From: Bromus sterilis
Taxonomy: Eukaryota; Streptophyta; Magnoliopsida; Poales; Poaceae
Assembly: GCA_950022295.1 (NCBI GenBank)
Contig: OX465596.1
Location: 130,180,501 to 130,244,500 of the forward strand
Length of the DNA stretch: 64,000 nt
Direction: 5' to 3'
The translations under genes and the position numbers were made by a program. The notes below the pieces were generated by a model. It made no database searches and was not told the DNA's origin. It worked only from the letters and a program-made list of their open reading frames with translations. Positions 33,137 through 43,228 of the stretch are shown here, one piece after another; the first letter of the stretch is position 1, and each line of letters opens with the position of its first letter.

Positions 33137-36100
33137 TGTCGGGACCCGGGGTTAGCGTATGCAAGTACAGTTAAGACATAGTCATATGGACAGCCGAGAA
33201 CCGCACCCACTTGTCTAAGCAGACAAGGCCAAGCACTGAACATTCTCGGAAAGCATCGTACGTGAGGGGCATCCCATCCAGGCCGGATGATCAACTGAGA
33301 TGGGTCCTCATCGTCCGCACACAAGTCAAATGATATGGGTGGTGAACTCCCATATTCAAAGACAAGTCGCCTCAACCATACTACCGACTATCTCAAAACT
33401 CTTACATAGACTTACTCCAGCCCGATCACTTAGTCGGGGTCTAGGGCGGGCTCGATCATACCACAAAGTGTGCATGAGACGGAGTCTCGAGCAATCGCAT
33501 CGCGATGCCCCAAGCTGCGCACATCTAAGGGCCACTTGGTGTATGAAAGACCGCCAGCCAGAACACAACTAAGGTCTCGAAAACCCATACAAAGACATGC
33601 ATATTATAAACATACACGCAGCACACATGCCTTGTATGAACAGTAGGTACCATTGCAATTCTCTACAAAGTGTATATTTTATTTATAACTCTTATAGAGT
33701 ACACACAGAGATCACATACATGTGATCCAACATTACAACACAGGCGGAAGCAAATTATGTGTGAGTACAGACAAGTTTAACAAATGGCTTAAGAAGCCTT
33801 ATTTAAACACAATGCCCTCCACGAGGGAACCAGTCTGCTGACTGGGACTAGACTAGCTTAACTTCAGTCGTCCAGCTCGATGAAGAAGCCACCTTCGGGG
33901 TCAGTGGCGTCATCTAAAACATAGATTAAGCAAACATGAGTACAAAGGCGTACTCAGCAAGACTTACATAGGAGCTATACTACTCATGCACATGTATCAA
34001 GGTAAAGGGAGGTGGGGTTTCACTTGCAGATGTGCCAGCTTTGACTTGGCTAATCCTGAACTACGAGTACCAGAATTTGAGGTAAGAAACGTACACGAGT
34101 CCACTACTTCCTCCAACCAATACACCACTATGGTGCCTTCCTCGACTTCCCCACGAGGAAGCACGCCATAGCACTCACACTTATCTTGGTGTGTTTTAGA
34201 AGTATCCGGTTCAAGTTGTCTAATAATCAAGCTAAGCTTTCCAAGCAGTCCATAACCGCGGACGCGGCTATTCGAATAGTTTTGTTAACCTTGCAAGGGT
34301 GTACCGCTACACACACATGACCATCATTTACCGCCTTTGATCTCGACACCATTCAAGGGGTGCCAGCGAGGATGCTCACCAGACCTGTTACCTCATAGCC
34401 GATCTAGTCCGAGAAAGCCGCCTACTTGGGTTGGTTACCACTATCGTGAACCCGGCCGGTTTACCGAAGTGGACGCAAGCGATGTGTGCGTGGTGCATAA
34501 GCCGGTCTCGGTTGAGCCGTTCTCTCACTTAGCATCCAGGCCACAAGCCTACCAGAACTCCGAACTACGTCGACATCTGGACATCGAAAGGGATGAGTTA
34601 GTAAGTTGAGAGGGGTCAGTGAGCCCAATGTGTGGTTGTACTCTTCATCTTGGATCACCACACAAGAACTCGTACTAGGGCGGTGTTCAACGAGACAACC
34701 CACTGTGTACTCCTACACAGCCTCTCATCGTTCACCTTGTATTAGGGTCGATTCACCAACACTTTTCTACCATCATCAACATGATCATTCCCATCCCGAC
34801 TCACATCACAGTAACAACATGGTATCATACTAAGCATGCAATAAGCAGTAACATTGCAGGGGCCACATGATATCAAACAACTCCTACATTTGCTAGGATT
34901 GTGGTTTGCTTACTACTGTGACAAAAGATAGGTCATGCAAAGGAATGGGTTCATCTATGCGGTAGAAACGAAGCATGGTGATCATCCTAAACAATGCATA
35001 AGCGAGACATGAGAGGGAACTGGGATTTTATCGACATGATCAATGGGGGTTTGCTTGCCTTGCTGATGAGGTTCGGGTTCTGGATCTTCAGCGAAGGGGG
35101 TAGCCTCCTGCTCCGGTTCCACCTCTACTCGACAAACAAAGCACGAAGTAGCAATCAATATGAATGCAATGCTCAAGCACATGAATGAATGTTGAAACTT
35201 GAAGTATAAGTTTTGATGTGCGTGAGACAATTCCATTTAAGTGTAATATATTGCATTTAAAATGCAAATTCAAATTCCACATTTGAATTCAAATTAACCA
35301 AGTTGTATGTGACATAGTTTGATCATTTTGAATTATCTTCAAATGTATAAGATATGCCTCTGATGTGTGATTGAATTGTAACATGTTGCCATGGTTCAAG
35401 TTGCAAAATTATTTGATTTGAATTTGATTTAATTCCATTTAAATCAAATAGCAAATGCTACTGATCACATTTTAAATTCAACTCAAACAGAGTTGAAAGT
35501 TGCATATTTGGAAAGATAATTTTCTCCTGATCATTTTTCATATATTATTTGTCCAATTTGGAGTTAATACGAAATTTCTATGAATTTCGAAAGTTTGGGG
35601 TATTTTCTGGAATTTCTGGAATTATTTTAATTCAAATAATCTCTGGAAATTCATTTAAATGATTTACTGCGTCAGGCTGACGTCAAGCTGGCGTCAGGGG
35701 GGGGCTGACATGTGGGGCCACCCTGTCAGTGGCTGGTTAACTTAACCCGTGGGTTAACTTAATCCAGTGGCTTAATTAAGCCACTGGGCCCACTAGTCAG
35801 TGACCCAGGGGTCACTAATTAGGTGATTAACCGGGGGGGGTTAGCACTGAGACGCCGGCGGCTTGACGCCGGCGACTGGACCACGGCGGCGCTGCACGGG
35901 GAGGACGATTCCGGCCACGGGAGGGGAAACGGAGGGCACCAACTTGCTCCTGGAGGTCTCCCGCGTCTTCTGGAGGCATCGTGGGTTCACGGGGAGGTCG
36001 GAAGCGACGACGGCGACGACTCCGGCGGCAACAGAACGGCGGCGAGGTCGTAGTCGACGTTACCGTGCACGGTTCGGGCTGATCTCGCTCGCGTTCGAAA

Positions 36101-37229
36101 GCTAGCATGACCAGGAGCTAAACGCGCGCGCTAGCTGAGTCGAAGGGGCACAGGGGCGACCTCGAGCTCATCCATGGCGGCGATGTGCTTCGGCATCCAT
36201 GGCGGATCCGGATAGAGAACGAGATGGAGGGTGCTAGGTTAGGGAAAACGGTGAGAAGCTCACCACGAACGCGACGGGATGGCTAGTGGGCTCGGGGAAG
36301 CTCGGAGCTGGCCGGAATTCGAAGTCGATCCGCGGCGGCCGGCGATGAAGACGATGATGCTAGCGAGCTCGTGGAGGCATTCGGCTTCGATTCCTTTCGC
36401 AGGTCGATGAAGACGACGACGGCGAAGCGCTTGGACACCTTGGTTCGGCTCCTCGATGTCAGTGGCCACGAGTTCTTGCGACGGCGAGCGGCGGCGCTCT
36501 CGGTTGGCGACGGAAACGAGCACGGGAGGAGGAGGAGGAAGTTCTGGAGGGGGGAAATGGATGCGTCGTTCTCCAGGGCGCGTCCAGGTGCGAGAAGGGC
36601 CACGGGGAGGGCTGGAAGCTCCTCGGCGACGACGTGGCGTCACCAGCTAGCTCGGTGGCATTCCACCGAGCAGCTTGGAGGCGCGGGGTGGGGAAGAAGA
36701 CTCCCCTGCCCCTGTGGGCCGGCTGGGCTGGGTGGGCCTGCTTCGCCTGGGCGCCAGGTAACGTTTTCTAATTTCTTCTGTTTAATCTTTCCTTTCTTTT
36801 TTTTTAATTTGTTTTGGCTCTGATAAAAATACCAAACCATTTTATTAAATGCTGAAAACTTTTATGTGGCCTCATAATAATATAAACTAGCCACTCATAA
36901 ACTTTCAACATTTTTAAAATTCAAATGATTTGAATTTTAAATCAAAAAGGGGTATTTCTTTAATTCCAAGGTACTGTTTGAATATTTGAAAAATCTATGA
37001 GCATGGGGTGGGTCCCACATCACTTGATATGTGATCACACTCATTTATAAGACTTTTCAAAACTCTAACATGAATTTTTGGAAAAGATTTTTATATGGCC
37101 TTTTGAATTAATTCATCTGGGGGGTGTTCCTTCTCCCATTTGGATTTTGAATTTGATTTCCTTTGAAATTTTGACATGATGCAAAGGCACTAGCTAACCC
37201 TAGCACATACCTAACAGAGGGTTCTGACA
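33137..37229 (-). repeat. E5 3' LTR
   Basis: Starts TGTCGGGACCCGGGG and ends GGGTTCTGACA. It contains TGACGTCA at 35678-35685 and a GC-rich block at 35840-36760. The chromodomain reading frame runs about 120 bases into it. Confidence 0.95.
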
Positions 37230-37554
37230 ACTCGCCCCCACTCAAAAGAATCTCGTCCCGAGATTCAGAAGTCTGCGGGAGGAAGGTGGGGTACTCGACA
37301 GTGAGACGGTCTTCTCTTTCCCACGTAGCTTCTCTTTCAGAGTGGTGTGACCATTGCACTTTCAGAAATCTAATCTTCTGACGACGAGTGACACGCTCTG
37401 TGGAATCAAGAATACGAACGGGGTATTCTCGATAAGAAAGGTCATCTTGGAGATCAAGCGTTTCATGGTCGACTTCGCGGATGGGGTCCTTGAAGCAACG
37501 CTTGAGTTGGGACACATGGAATACATCATGTACTCGGGAGAGGTGCGGAGGTAG
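37108..37554 (-). pseudogene. E5 chromodomain segment of the polyprotein, cut off by a stop
   Basis: In the same frame as the gag-pol frame but after a TAA at 37555-37557. It carries VHDVFHMSQLKRCFKDPI and a chromodomain of about 50 residues: VRILDSTERVTRRQKIRF, then KVQWSHHSEREATWERED. This domain binds modified histones and guides integration in chromoviruses. In E3 the corresponding codon is AAA, so a single A-to-T change explains the stop. The frame reads through the polypurine tract (as SGGELS) into the LTR and ends at 37108. Confidence 0.88.
37230..37246 (-). promoter_or_regulatory. E5 polypurine tract
   Basis: The minus strand reads TTGAGTGGGGGCGAGT directly before the LTR start TGTCAGAACC. 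It would prime plus-strand synthesis. It also encodes part of the polyprotein C-terminus. Confidence 0.8.
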
Positions 37555-40500
37555 TTAAAGTTGGTAGGCAACTTCTCCACGTTTAGCAATAATGCGGAAA
37601 GGTCCGATGTAACGTGGGACCAATTTGCCTTTGATACCGAAACGTTGGGTTCCCTTCACAGGAGTAATCCGAAGGTAAGCCTTCTCATCCAGATTGTAGC
37701 TCTCTTGCCTATGATGACGATCATAGTAGCTTTTCTGACGAGACTGGGCTGCTTTCAATTGATCACGAACAATGCGAACTTGCTCTTCTGCTTCCTTGAT
37801 CATATCCGGTCCAAAGAATTGTCTTTCACCGGTTTCTGACCAGTTTAGTGGTGTTCGACATCGTCGTCCATATAGGAGTTCAAAAGGATCCATGTTCAGA
37901 CTAGATTGAAAACTATTGTTATAAGCAAATTCGGCAAATGGAAGAGAATTCTCCCAATTCTTTCCGAATGAGATAACACAAGCTCTGAGCATGTCTTCAA
38001 GAATTTGATTAACCCTTTCGACTTGACTGCTAGACTGAGGATGGAAAGCCGTACTAAAGGAGAGATGAGTTCCCATAGCATTCTGAAAGCTTCCCCAAAA
38101 TCTAGAGGTAAAAAGGCTACCGCGATCAGAATTGATTTCCAAAGGAACACCGTGAAGAGATACAATTCTGGAGATGTACAAGTCCGCTAACTGACTAGCA
38201 GTTATAGACTCGCGAACTGGAAGGAAGTGAGCAACTTTGGAAAGCCTATCTATGACAACGAAGATGGCATTGTTTCCTTTCTGGGTTTTTGGAAAGCCGG
38301 TGATGAAATCCATACCGACTTTGTCCCATTTCCACTCGGGAATAGACAAAGGTTGAATTGTACCAGCAGATCTTTGATGTTCTGCCTTAATGCGACGACA
38401 AACATCACATTCGGCAACAAATTGAGAAATGTCTCTCTTCATCCTAGTCCACCAAAATCTCTGGCGTAGATCTCGGTACATTTTTGTGCTACCGGGATGA
38501 ATTGAGAGGGGTGTGTCATGGGCTTCTTTGAGGATGAGTTGCCTTAGTTCCTTATTCTTAGGTACTACCAAACGATTTTCAAAGAATACCGTTCCCTTGC
38601 TATCTGTGGAGAAACATTTAGCAACTCCGCTAGCAATGTTCTCCTTGATCCGGCGAACACCTCGCGCACGCCTTTGGGCAACTATGATTTGATCCTCAAG
38701 AGTTGGTTTCGCCACCAAGGTAGAAAGATAGCCATGAGGAACAATCTCAAGGTTGAGCTTGCGAAATTCCTCATGAAGAAGTGGTTGATACTGTTGTAAC
38801 ATGAGGTTGTTACAATACGACTTACGACTTAGTGCATCAGCCATGACATTGGCTTTGCCTTGGGTGTAAGAAATTACTACGTCGTAATCTTTTATCAACT
38901 CAATCCAGCGTCTTTGCCTGAGATTAAGATCTGGCTGGGTGAAAATATATTTGAGGCTTTGGTGGTCGTAATAAATCTCACAACGATTACCAAGGAGGTA
39001 ATGTCGCCAAGTTGTTAGGGCATGAACTACGGCAGCGAGTTCAAGGTCATGGGTAGGATAGTTCTCTTCATGTGGCCGCAACTGGCGTGAAGCATAAGCT
39101 ACCACATGTCGATCTTGCAGAAGTATGCATCCTAACCCTTGCCGTGAGGCATCACAATAGATCTCGAAATCTCTTTTGGTGTCTGGAGGTGCAAGTACGG
39201 GTGCAGAAGTCAATCTTCTTTTTAGCTCTTGAAAGCTTTCCTCGCACTTGGGAGTCCATACGAATTTCTTATCTTTCTTGAGGAGTTCAGTTAGAGGCTT
39301 TGCAACTTTAGAAAAGTTCTCGACGAAGCGACGGCAATAGCTGGCTAGGCCAAGAAAACTCCTAACTTGCTTAACCGATTCAGGTGGAGTCCAGTCAAGG
39401 ACGGCCTGAACTCTCTCGGGATTCACAGCAATGCCTTTTGCAGAAATCACGTGGCCTAAGTAGGTCACTTCTGGTAGCCAGAATTCACACTTGGAGAATT
39501 TAGCGTACAGGCGATGCTCTCTAAGCTTCATCAATACCAGCCTTAAGTGTTCGGCATGATCTTCTTCGTTCTTCGAGTAGATGAGAATATCATCAAGATA
39601 AACCACAACAAATTTATCTAGGTACTCCATGAAGATCGAATTCATCAAGCGTGAGAATGTGGCGGGGGCATTGGTTAAACCAAAGAACATGACGGTGTAC
39701 TCGTAAAGACCATAACGAGTAGTAAAAGCTGTTTTGGGAATGTCCTCGTTTCGGATTCTGATCTGATTATAACCTAATCTCAAATCCATCTTGGAGAAGA
39801 CGGAGGATCCTGCAAGTTGATCATAAAGATCATTGATCCTGGGCAGTGGGTATTTGTTCTTTATCGTCGCTAAATTTAGCGGGCGATAGTCTACGCACAT
39901 CCTTTCTGTTCCATCTTTCTTCTTTACGAACAGAACGGGGCAACCCCATGGCGATGAGCTAGGGCGGATGAAGCCTTTTGCCAACGAAGCATCAAGTTGG
40001 GTTTTTAGCTCAGCTAACTCATGTGGGGCCATTTTATATGGGCGTTTGGAAATTGGTGCGGTTCCGGGAACAAGATCCACTATAAACTCTACACACCTGT
40101 CGGGTGGCATGCCCGGCAGCTCTTCAGGAAAGACATCCGGGAAGTCACGAACCACCGGAATATCTTCAAGTTCGGGAAGGGGAAGTACATTCAAGGAATG
40201 CACTTGGTTTCTTGTTCTGGGTGAGGTATAGTTGACGGTTTTGCCTGAAGGGTGGGTGAGTTTCACGGATTTGCCTCTGCAATCCAGGTAGGCATTCTGT
40301 CTTGATAGCCAATCCATGCCAAGGATGACATCAATGTCTGAAGACTTGAGGGCTATGAGTGAAGCAAGGAATACTAGACCCTCAATTGCAATTTGATTAC
40401 CATGGCTCACTCTATTAGTTTTCCATCTTGACCCTGGAGTTTGAATAACCATCGGGGTGGACAATTCAACAAAGGGTAACTCATGACGAAGTGCATAACT

Positions 40501-41697
40501 TTCCGACATGAATGAATGAGATGCTCCTGGGTCGAAAAGAACGGAAGTAGGAACAAATTTGACTGGGAGCGTACCAAGAATGACGTCAGTGGTGTCGTCA
40601 GTCTCTTCGGCGGCAATCTGGTTCACACGTCCACGAGTGGCGGGAGGAGCGGGTTTGGCGGTGTAGACCTTCTGGGGTGGCTTGCCACGGCCATTGTTGT
40701 TGTTGTTGTTGCCTCCGGCACGTGGTGGAGCATTCTGGTGTTGGAGCTGGTTCTGGGGACACTCGCGAGAATAGTGGCCTGCCTGACCACATTTGTAGCA
40801 AGCTCCGAAAACAGTGCGTGGAGCTGGGTTGTTTGGTGGAGCTGGGTGGAACTGGGTGGGTGGACGAGGCGCCACATAGGATGGCCTCGATGGGTTGTTC
40901 TGGCGGAACATGCTATTTGGAATCGAGATCTTGCGCTTCTGGGAGCCAGAACTAGATGAACTATCATCTCTAGGGTGTTTGCGAAAGTCGTTGGGGGTGT
41001 TCATGTCCTCTGCTTTGATGGCCTTGTTGACAAGGACCTGGAATGTGGCAAAGTCATGAAGGTTGAGCTCACGAAGGAGTCCACTGTTGAGGCCACGACG
41101 GAACCTCTCTTGTTTCTTGGAGTCGGTGGAGACTTCTTCAGTTGCATAACGAGCAAGTCGGTTGAACTCACGACTGAACTCGTCAACGGTCCTCCTGCCT
41201 TGAGTGAGGTTGCAAAACTCCTCACGCTTGCGGTCCATAAGACCCTTGGGAATGTGGTGCTCGCGGAAGGACGTGCAGAATTCCTCCCAAGATGCAGGTG
41301 GTCCAACGGGGCGCATATTCAGAAAATTCTCCCACCAAGAACTAGCTGCACCTTTGAGGTGATAGGTGGCATAGCTGACCTTGTCACCAGTTGCAACACG
41401 GCCTGCTTGGAGCTTCCTTTCGATGCTGCGGATCCAGTCATCGGCGTCAAGGGGCTCGGTGGAGTAACTGAAAACCGGGGGATGAAGCCGGATGAAGTCA
41501 TTCAGGGACACCAGCTCATTGCGCTGTTGAGTGGTGTTGCGTGCAATAACTTCCAACAGGTGGTGAGAGTCTCGGCGGTTCCTCTCCACTTCCATCAGAA
41601 CTTGTGCCATCGTGGGTGGGGATGGAAGGTTGCCTTCCTCCTGGTCATTTCCACGACCTTGGTTACGACCAACCTGGCCACGGGTTCCTTGAGACAT
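37555..41697 (-). CDS. gag-pol: E5 gag-pol polyprotein (gag, protease, RT, RNase H, integrase)
   Basis: One frame of 1380 codons from ATG at 41697-41695 (MSQGTRGQV); the frame is open a further 17 codons upstream, but splice and relative evidence favour this ATG. Approximate residues: capsid 70-200; CCHC knuckle CYKCGQAGHYSREC at 299-313; protease LFDPGASHSFMS near 386; RT with MCVDYRPLN near 599 and YLDD at 700-703; RNase H with YCDAS near 843; integrase with the CDVC pair near 1090, catalytic Asp in VGMDFITGF (about 1130), Asp in NSDRGSLF (about 1190) and Glu in SQVERVNQ (about 1226, D-35-E spacing). All catalytic residues look intact. The frame ends at TAA 37555, before the chromodomain. 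It supplies structural and copying enzymes in the cytoplasmic particle. Confidence 0.93.
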   Translation of the reverse strand: MSQGTRGQVGRNQGRGNDQEEGNLPSPPTMAQVLMEVERNRRDSHHLLEVIARNTTQQRNELVSLNDFIRLHPPVFSYSTEPLDADDWIRSIERKLQAGRVATGDKVSYATYHLKGAASSWWENFLNMRPVGPPASWEEFCTSFREHHIPKGLMDRKREEFCNLTQGRRTVDEFSREFNRLARYATEEVSTDSKKQERFRRGLNSGLLRELNLHDFATFQVLVNKAIKAEDMNTPNDFRKHPRDDSSSSSGSQKRKISIPNSMFRQNNPSRPSYVAPRPPTQFHPAPPNNPAPRTVFGACYKCGQAGHYSRECPQNQLQHQNAPPRAGGNNNNNNGRGKPPQKVYTAKPAPPATRGRVNQIAAEETDDTTDVILGTLPVKFVPTSVLFDPGASHSFMSESYALRHELPFVELSTPMVIQTPGSRWKTNRVSHGNQIAIEGLVFLASLIALKSSDIDVILGMDWLSRQNAYLDCRGKSVKLTHPSGKTVNYTSPRTRNQVHSLNVLPLPELEDIPVVRDFPDVFPEELPGMPPDRCVEFIVDLVPGTAPISKRPYKMAPHELAELKTQLDASLAKGFIRPSSSPWGCPVLFVKKKDGTERMCVDYRPLNLATIKNKYPLPRINDLYDQLAGSSVFSKMDLRLGYNQIRIRNEDIPKTAFTTRYGLYEYTVMFFGLTNAPATFSRLMNSIFMEYLDKFVVVYLDDILIYSKNEEDHAEHLRLVLMKLREHRLYAKFSKCEFWLPEVTYLGHVISAKGIAVNPERVQAVLDWTPPESVKQVRSFLGLASYCRRFVENFSKVAKPLTELLKKDKKFVWTPKCEESFQELKRRLTSAPVLAPPDTKRDFEIYCDASRQGLGCILLQDRHVVAYASRQLRPHEENYPTHDLELAAVVHALTTWRHYLLGNRCEIYYDHQSLKYIFTQPDLNLRQRRWIELIKDYDVVISYTQGKANVMADALSRKSYCNNLMLQQYQPLLHEEFRKLNLEIVPHGYLSTLVAKPTLEDQIIVAQRRARGVRRIKENIASGVAKCFSTDSKGTVFFENRLVVPKNKELRQLILKEAHDTPLSIHPGSTKMYRDLRQRFWWTRMKRDISQFVAECDVCRRIKAEHQRSAGTIQPLSIPEWKWDKVGMDFITGFPKTQKGNNAIFVVIDRLSKVAHFLPVRESITASQLADLYISRIVSLHGVPLEINSDRGSLFTSRFWGSFQNAMGTHLSFSTAFHPQSSSQVERVNQILEDMLRACVISFGKNWENSLPFAEFAYNNSFQSSLNMDPFELLYGRRCRTPLNWSETGERQFFGPDMIKEAEEQVRIVRDQLKAAQSRQKSYYDRHHRQESYNLDEKAYLRITPVKGTQRFGIKGKLVPRYIGPFRIIAKRGEVAYQL

Positions 41698-41698
41698 C

Positions 41699-42031
41699 CT
41701 GAAGGTGAAATCAAAGTCAAACAGAGTTGAGTTGAAGAGTCTAAACAAGGTATTGAAGTACTGGAAGGATTACAGAGCAAAGGAAGTAATCATCTTGACA
41801 ACATGGTGATAAAAGCATACAAGCCATATATTCACAAGCTGTCATACAAACCATACATCGTTTAAGTACAAGCACCAAGATAATACAAACGTGATGAAGA
41901 TGATACATCCTTCAGAGGCACTCTGACTTCCTATACATTATTTATCTAAGCCTCTGGAACTTAGACACCTTGCTTACAATATACTAGGATACTACTACAT
42001 CCTCACTAAGTAAGACCACAGGCGGTCTCAC
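41699..42031 (-). other. Candidate intron between the upstream reading frame and gag in E5
   Basis: On the minus strand GA/GTGAGA starts at 42031 and CACCTTCAG/G ends at 41699, both good plant splice sites. Removing these 333 bases deletes the TGA that ends the upstream frame. The junction reads GAT GAG ATG TCT, in frame with gag. Short of RNA data this is a prediction. Confidence 0.5.
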
Positions 42032-42806
42032 TCATCTCCATCTCCATAGTAGTCCTCATAAAAGTTACCCGCGTATCCCGGTAGCTGGAGGTGACCATCG
42101 GAAAACACGGAGGCTTGTGGACCCTGATATCCATTTGGGCAAGGATGGGGCCTAGGTCCAGTGTAGGGTGGAAGCAAAGGACCACGGGGTGGAAAAATGC
42201 CTCCAATCTCGGGCCAAGCAACTCGAGAAGGCATATGAGTCCTCACTGGGTAGATCGCATCAAACTCAACTGATCCAACGCTCACAAAGGGTGCCAAAAG
42301 TGTCAGTGCTCGATACAGACGAACACGGGTGGCGTGGAGCTCGAAACGGAGAGCGCGTGCATCACGATCTCTGTCACTAGCAAACCTAGCAGTCACCTGG
42401 AGTGCTGGATCCTCTGCAGAGTGATCTGAGTAGAGTCCGGTGTAATATCCCTCTTCTCCTGGTAGTGCAGCAGGGATATAGCGGAATGAAGTCTCTCTCA
42501 GCATGGTGTGCTCCTCTCTCAGCAGGGTAATACATGAATATGCAGCATCCTGCACAGCCATGTTCTCGGTAACGCCTATGCCATGTCCAAAGTGGATAGG
42601 CTGGGTGACTCCAACGTGGTGCGGATAGATCCGGACAATGCAGTGGAACTGGGTCTGGTTGAAGTCGTGAAACTGCTCCTCGATGGTGTACTCAGGGTAC
42701 ACCGATATCCCACATAGTACATCATCTCGATCAACGTGGCGGGATGGCCACGCACACCGAGGCACCTGGTCAAACGAACAATCTGCCGAGGGGGAAGATC
42801 TGCCAT
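42032..42806 (-). pseudogene. Extra reading frame upstream of gag in E5, function unknown
   Basis: From ATG at 42806 the frame encodes MADLPPRQIVRLTRCLGVRG and runs to about 42690. There a one-base-type shift moves the match to the frame that continues with VYPEYTIEEQFHDFN, HCIVRIYPHHVGV, ENMAVQDAAYSCITLLREEH and the acidic end YEDYYGDGDE, stopping at 42028. The full product would be about 260 residues. I recognise no domain. It has no counterpart in E1 or E3, whose leaders are only 470 bases. TTCTGTTTTAG lies directly before the ATG, a good 3' splice site, and a donor lies at its end. It may be an extra exon of the element's transcript or a captured host sequence. Confidence 0.65.
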
Positions 42807-43228
42807 CTAAAACAGAAAGGAGTTTGCAAATGCATCAGATTATGAGATAAACCTGGAATGACTCGGACAGCATAACGGCTGTAATTGTAAGAAATGACAA
42901 TTTCTTTCAATCATGAAAACAGCACTTACATAATATGATGTAAGAAATCAGCATTATAACAATGCTAGGAAAACCTGACACAACTTTCCTACGGCTATAA
43001 GGAAGCAATCAACGAGATGTTCTAATCAAACAAAGGAGAGCCTAGTCCTATCTTCCCGTAGAATAAGATAAGGGTGACCCAGAACTCAGAACGAAGGGGG
43101 TAAGGAGAAAAAAGAAGCCTTACATTGTTCCCTTATATACCCAGAGTAACTATATAACTATAGAAAGCTAGACTCGACTTCGGCCAAGGCTACTAGTCCT
43201 ACAGTCAGTCCTGCTCTGATACCAGGTC
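42807..43228 (-). other. E5 untranslated leader with candidate first intron
   Basis: No coding frame is evident. A donor AAT/GTAAGG at 43123-43118 lies 106 bases inside the LTR edge. The acceptor TTTTAG at 42812-42807 abuts the upstream ATG. Together they would remove 317 bases. The donor is conserved in E1 and E3. Confidence 0.5.
43211..43226 (-). promoter_or_regulatory. E5 primer binding site
   Basis: The minus strand reads CTGGTATCAGAGCAGG just inside the 5' LTR, the initiator-Met-tRNA type also seen in E1 and E3. Confidence 0.9.

Noticed and set aside
40516..41730. Plus-strand frames of 147 and 251 codons opposite E5 gag
   Set aside because: They are mirror frames of the intact minus-strand gag-pol and contain no independent protein motifs.
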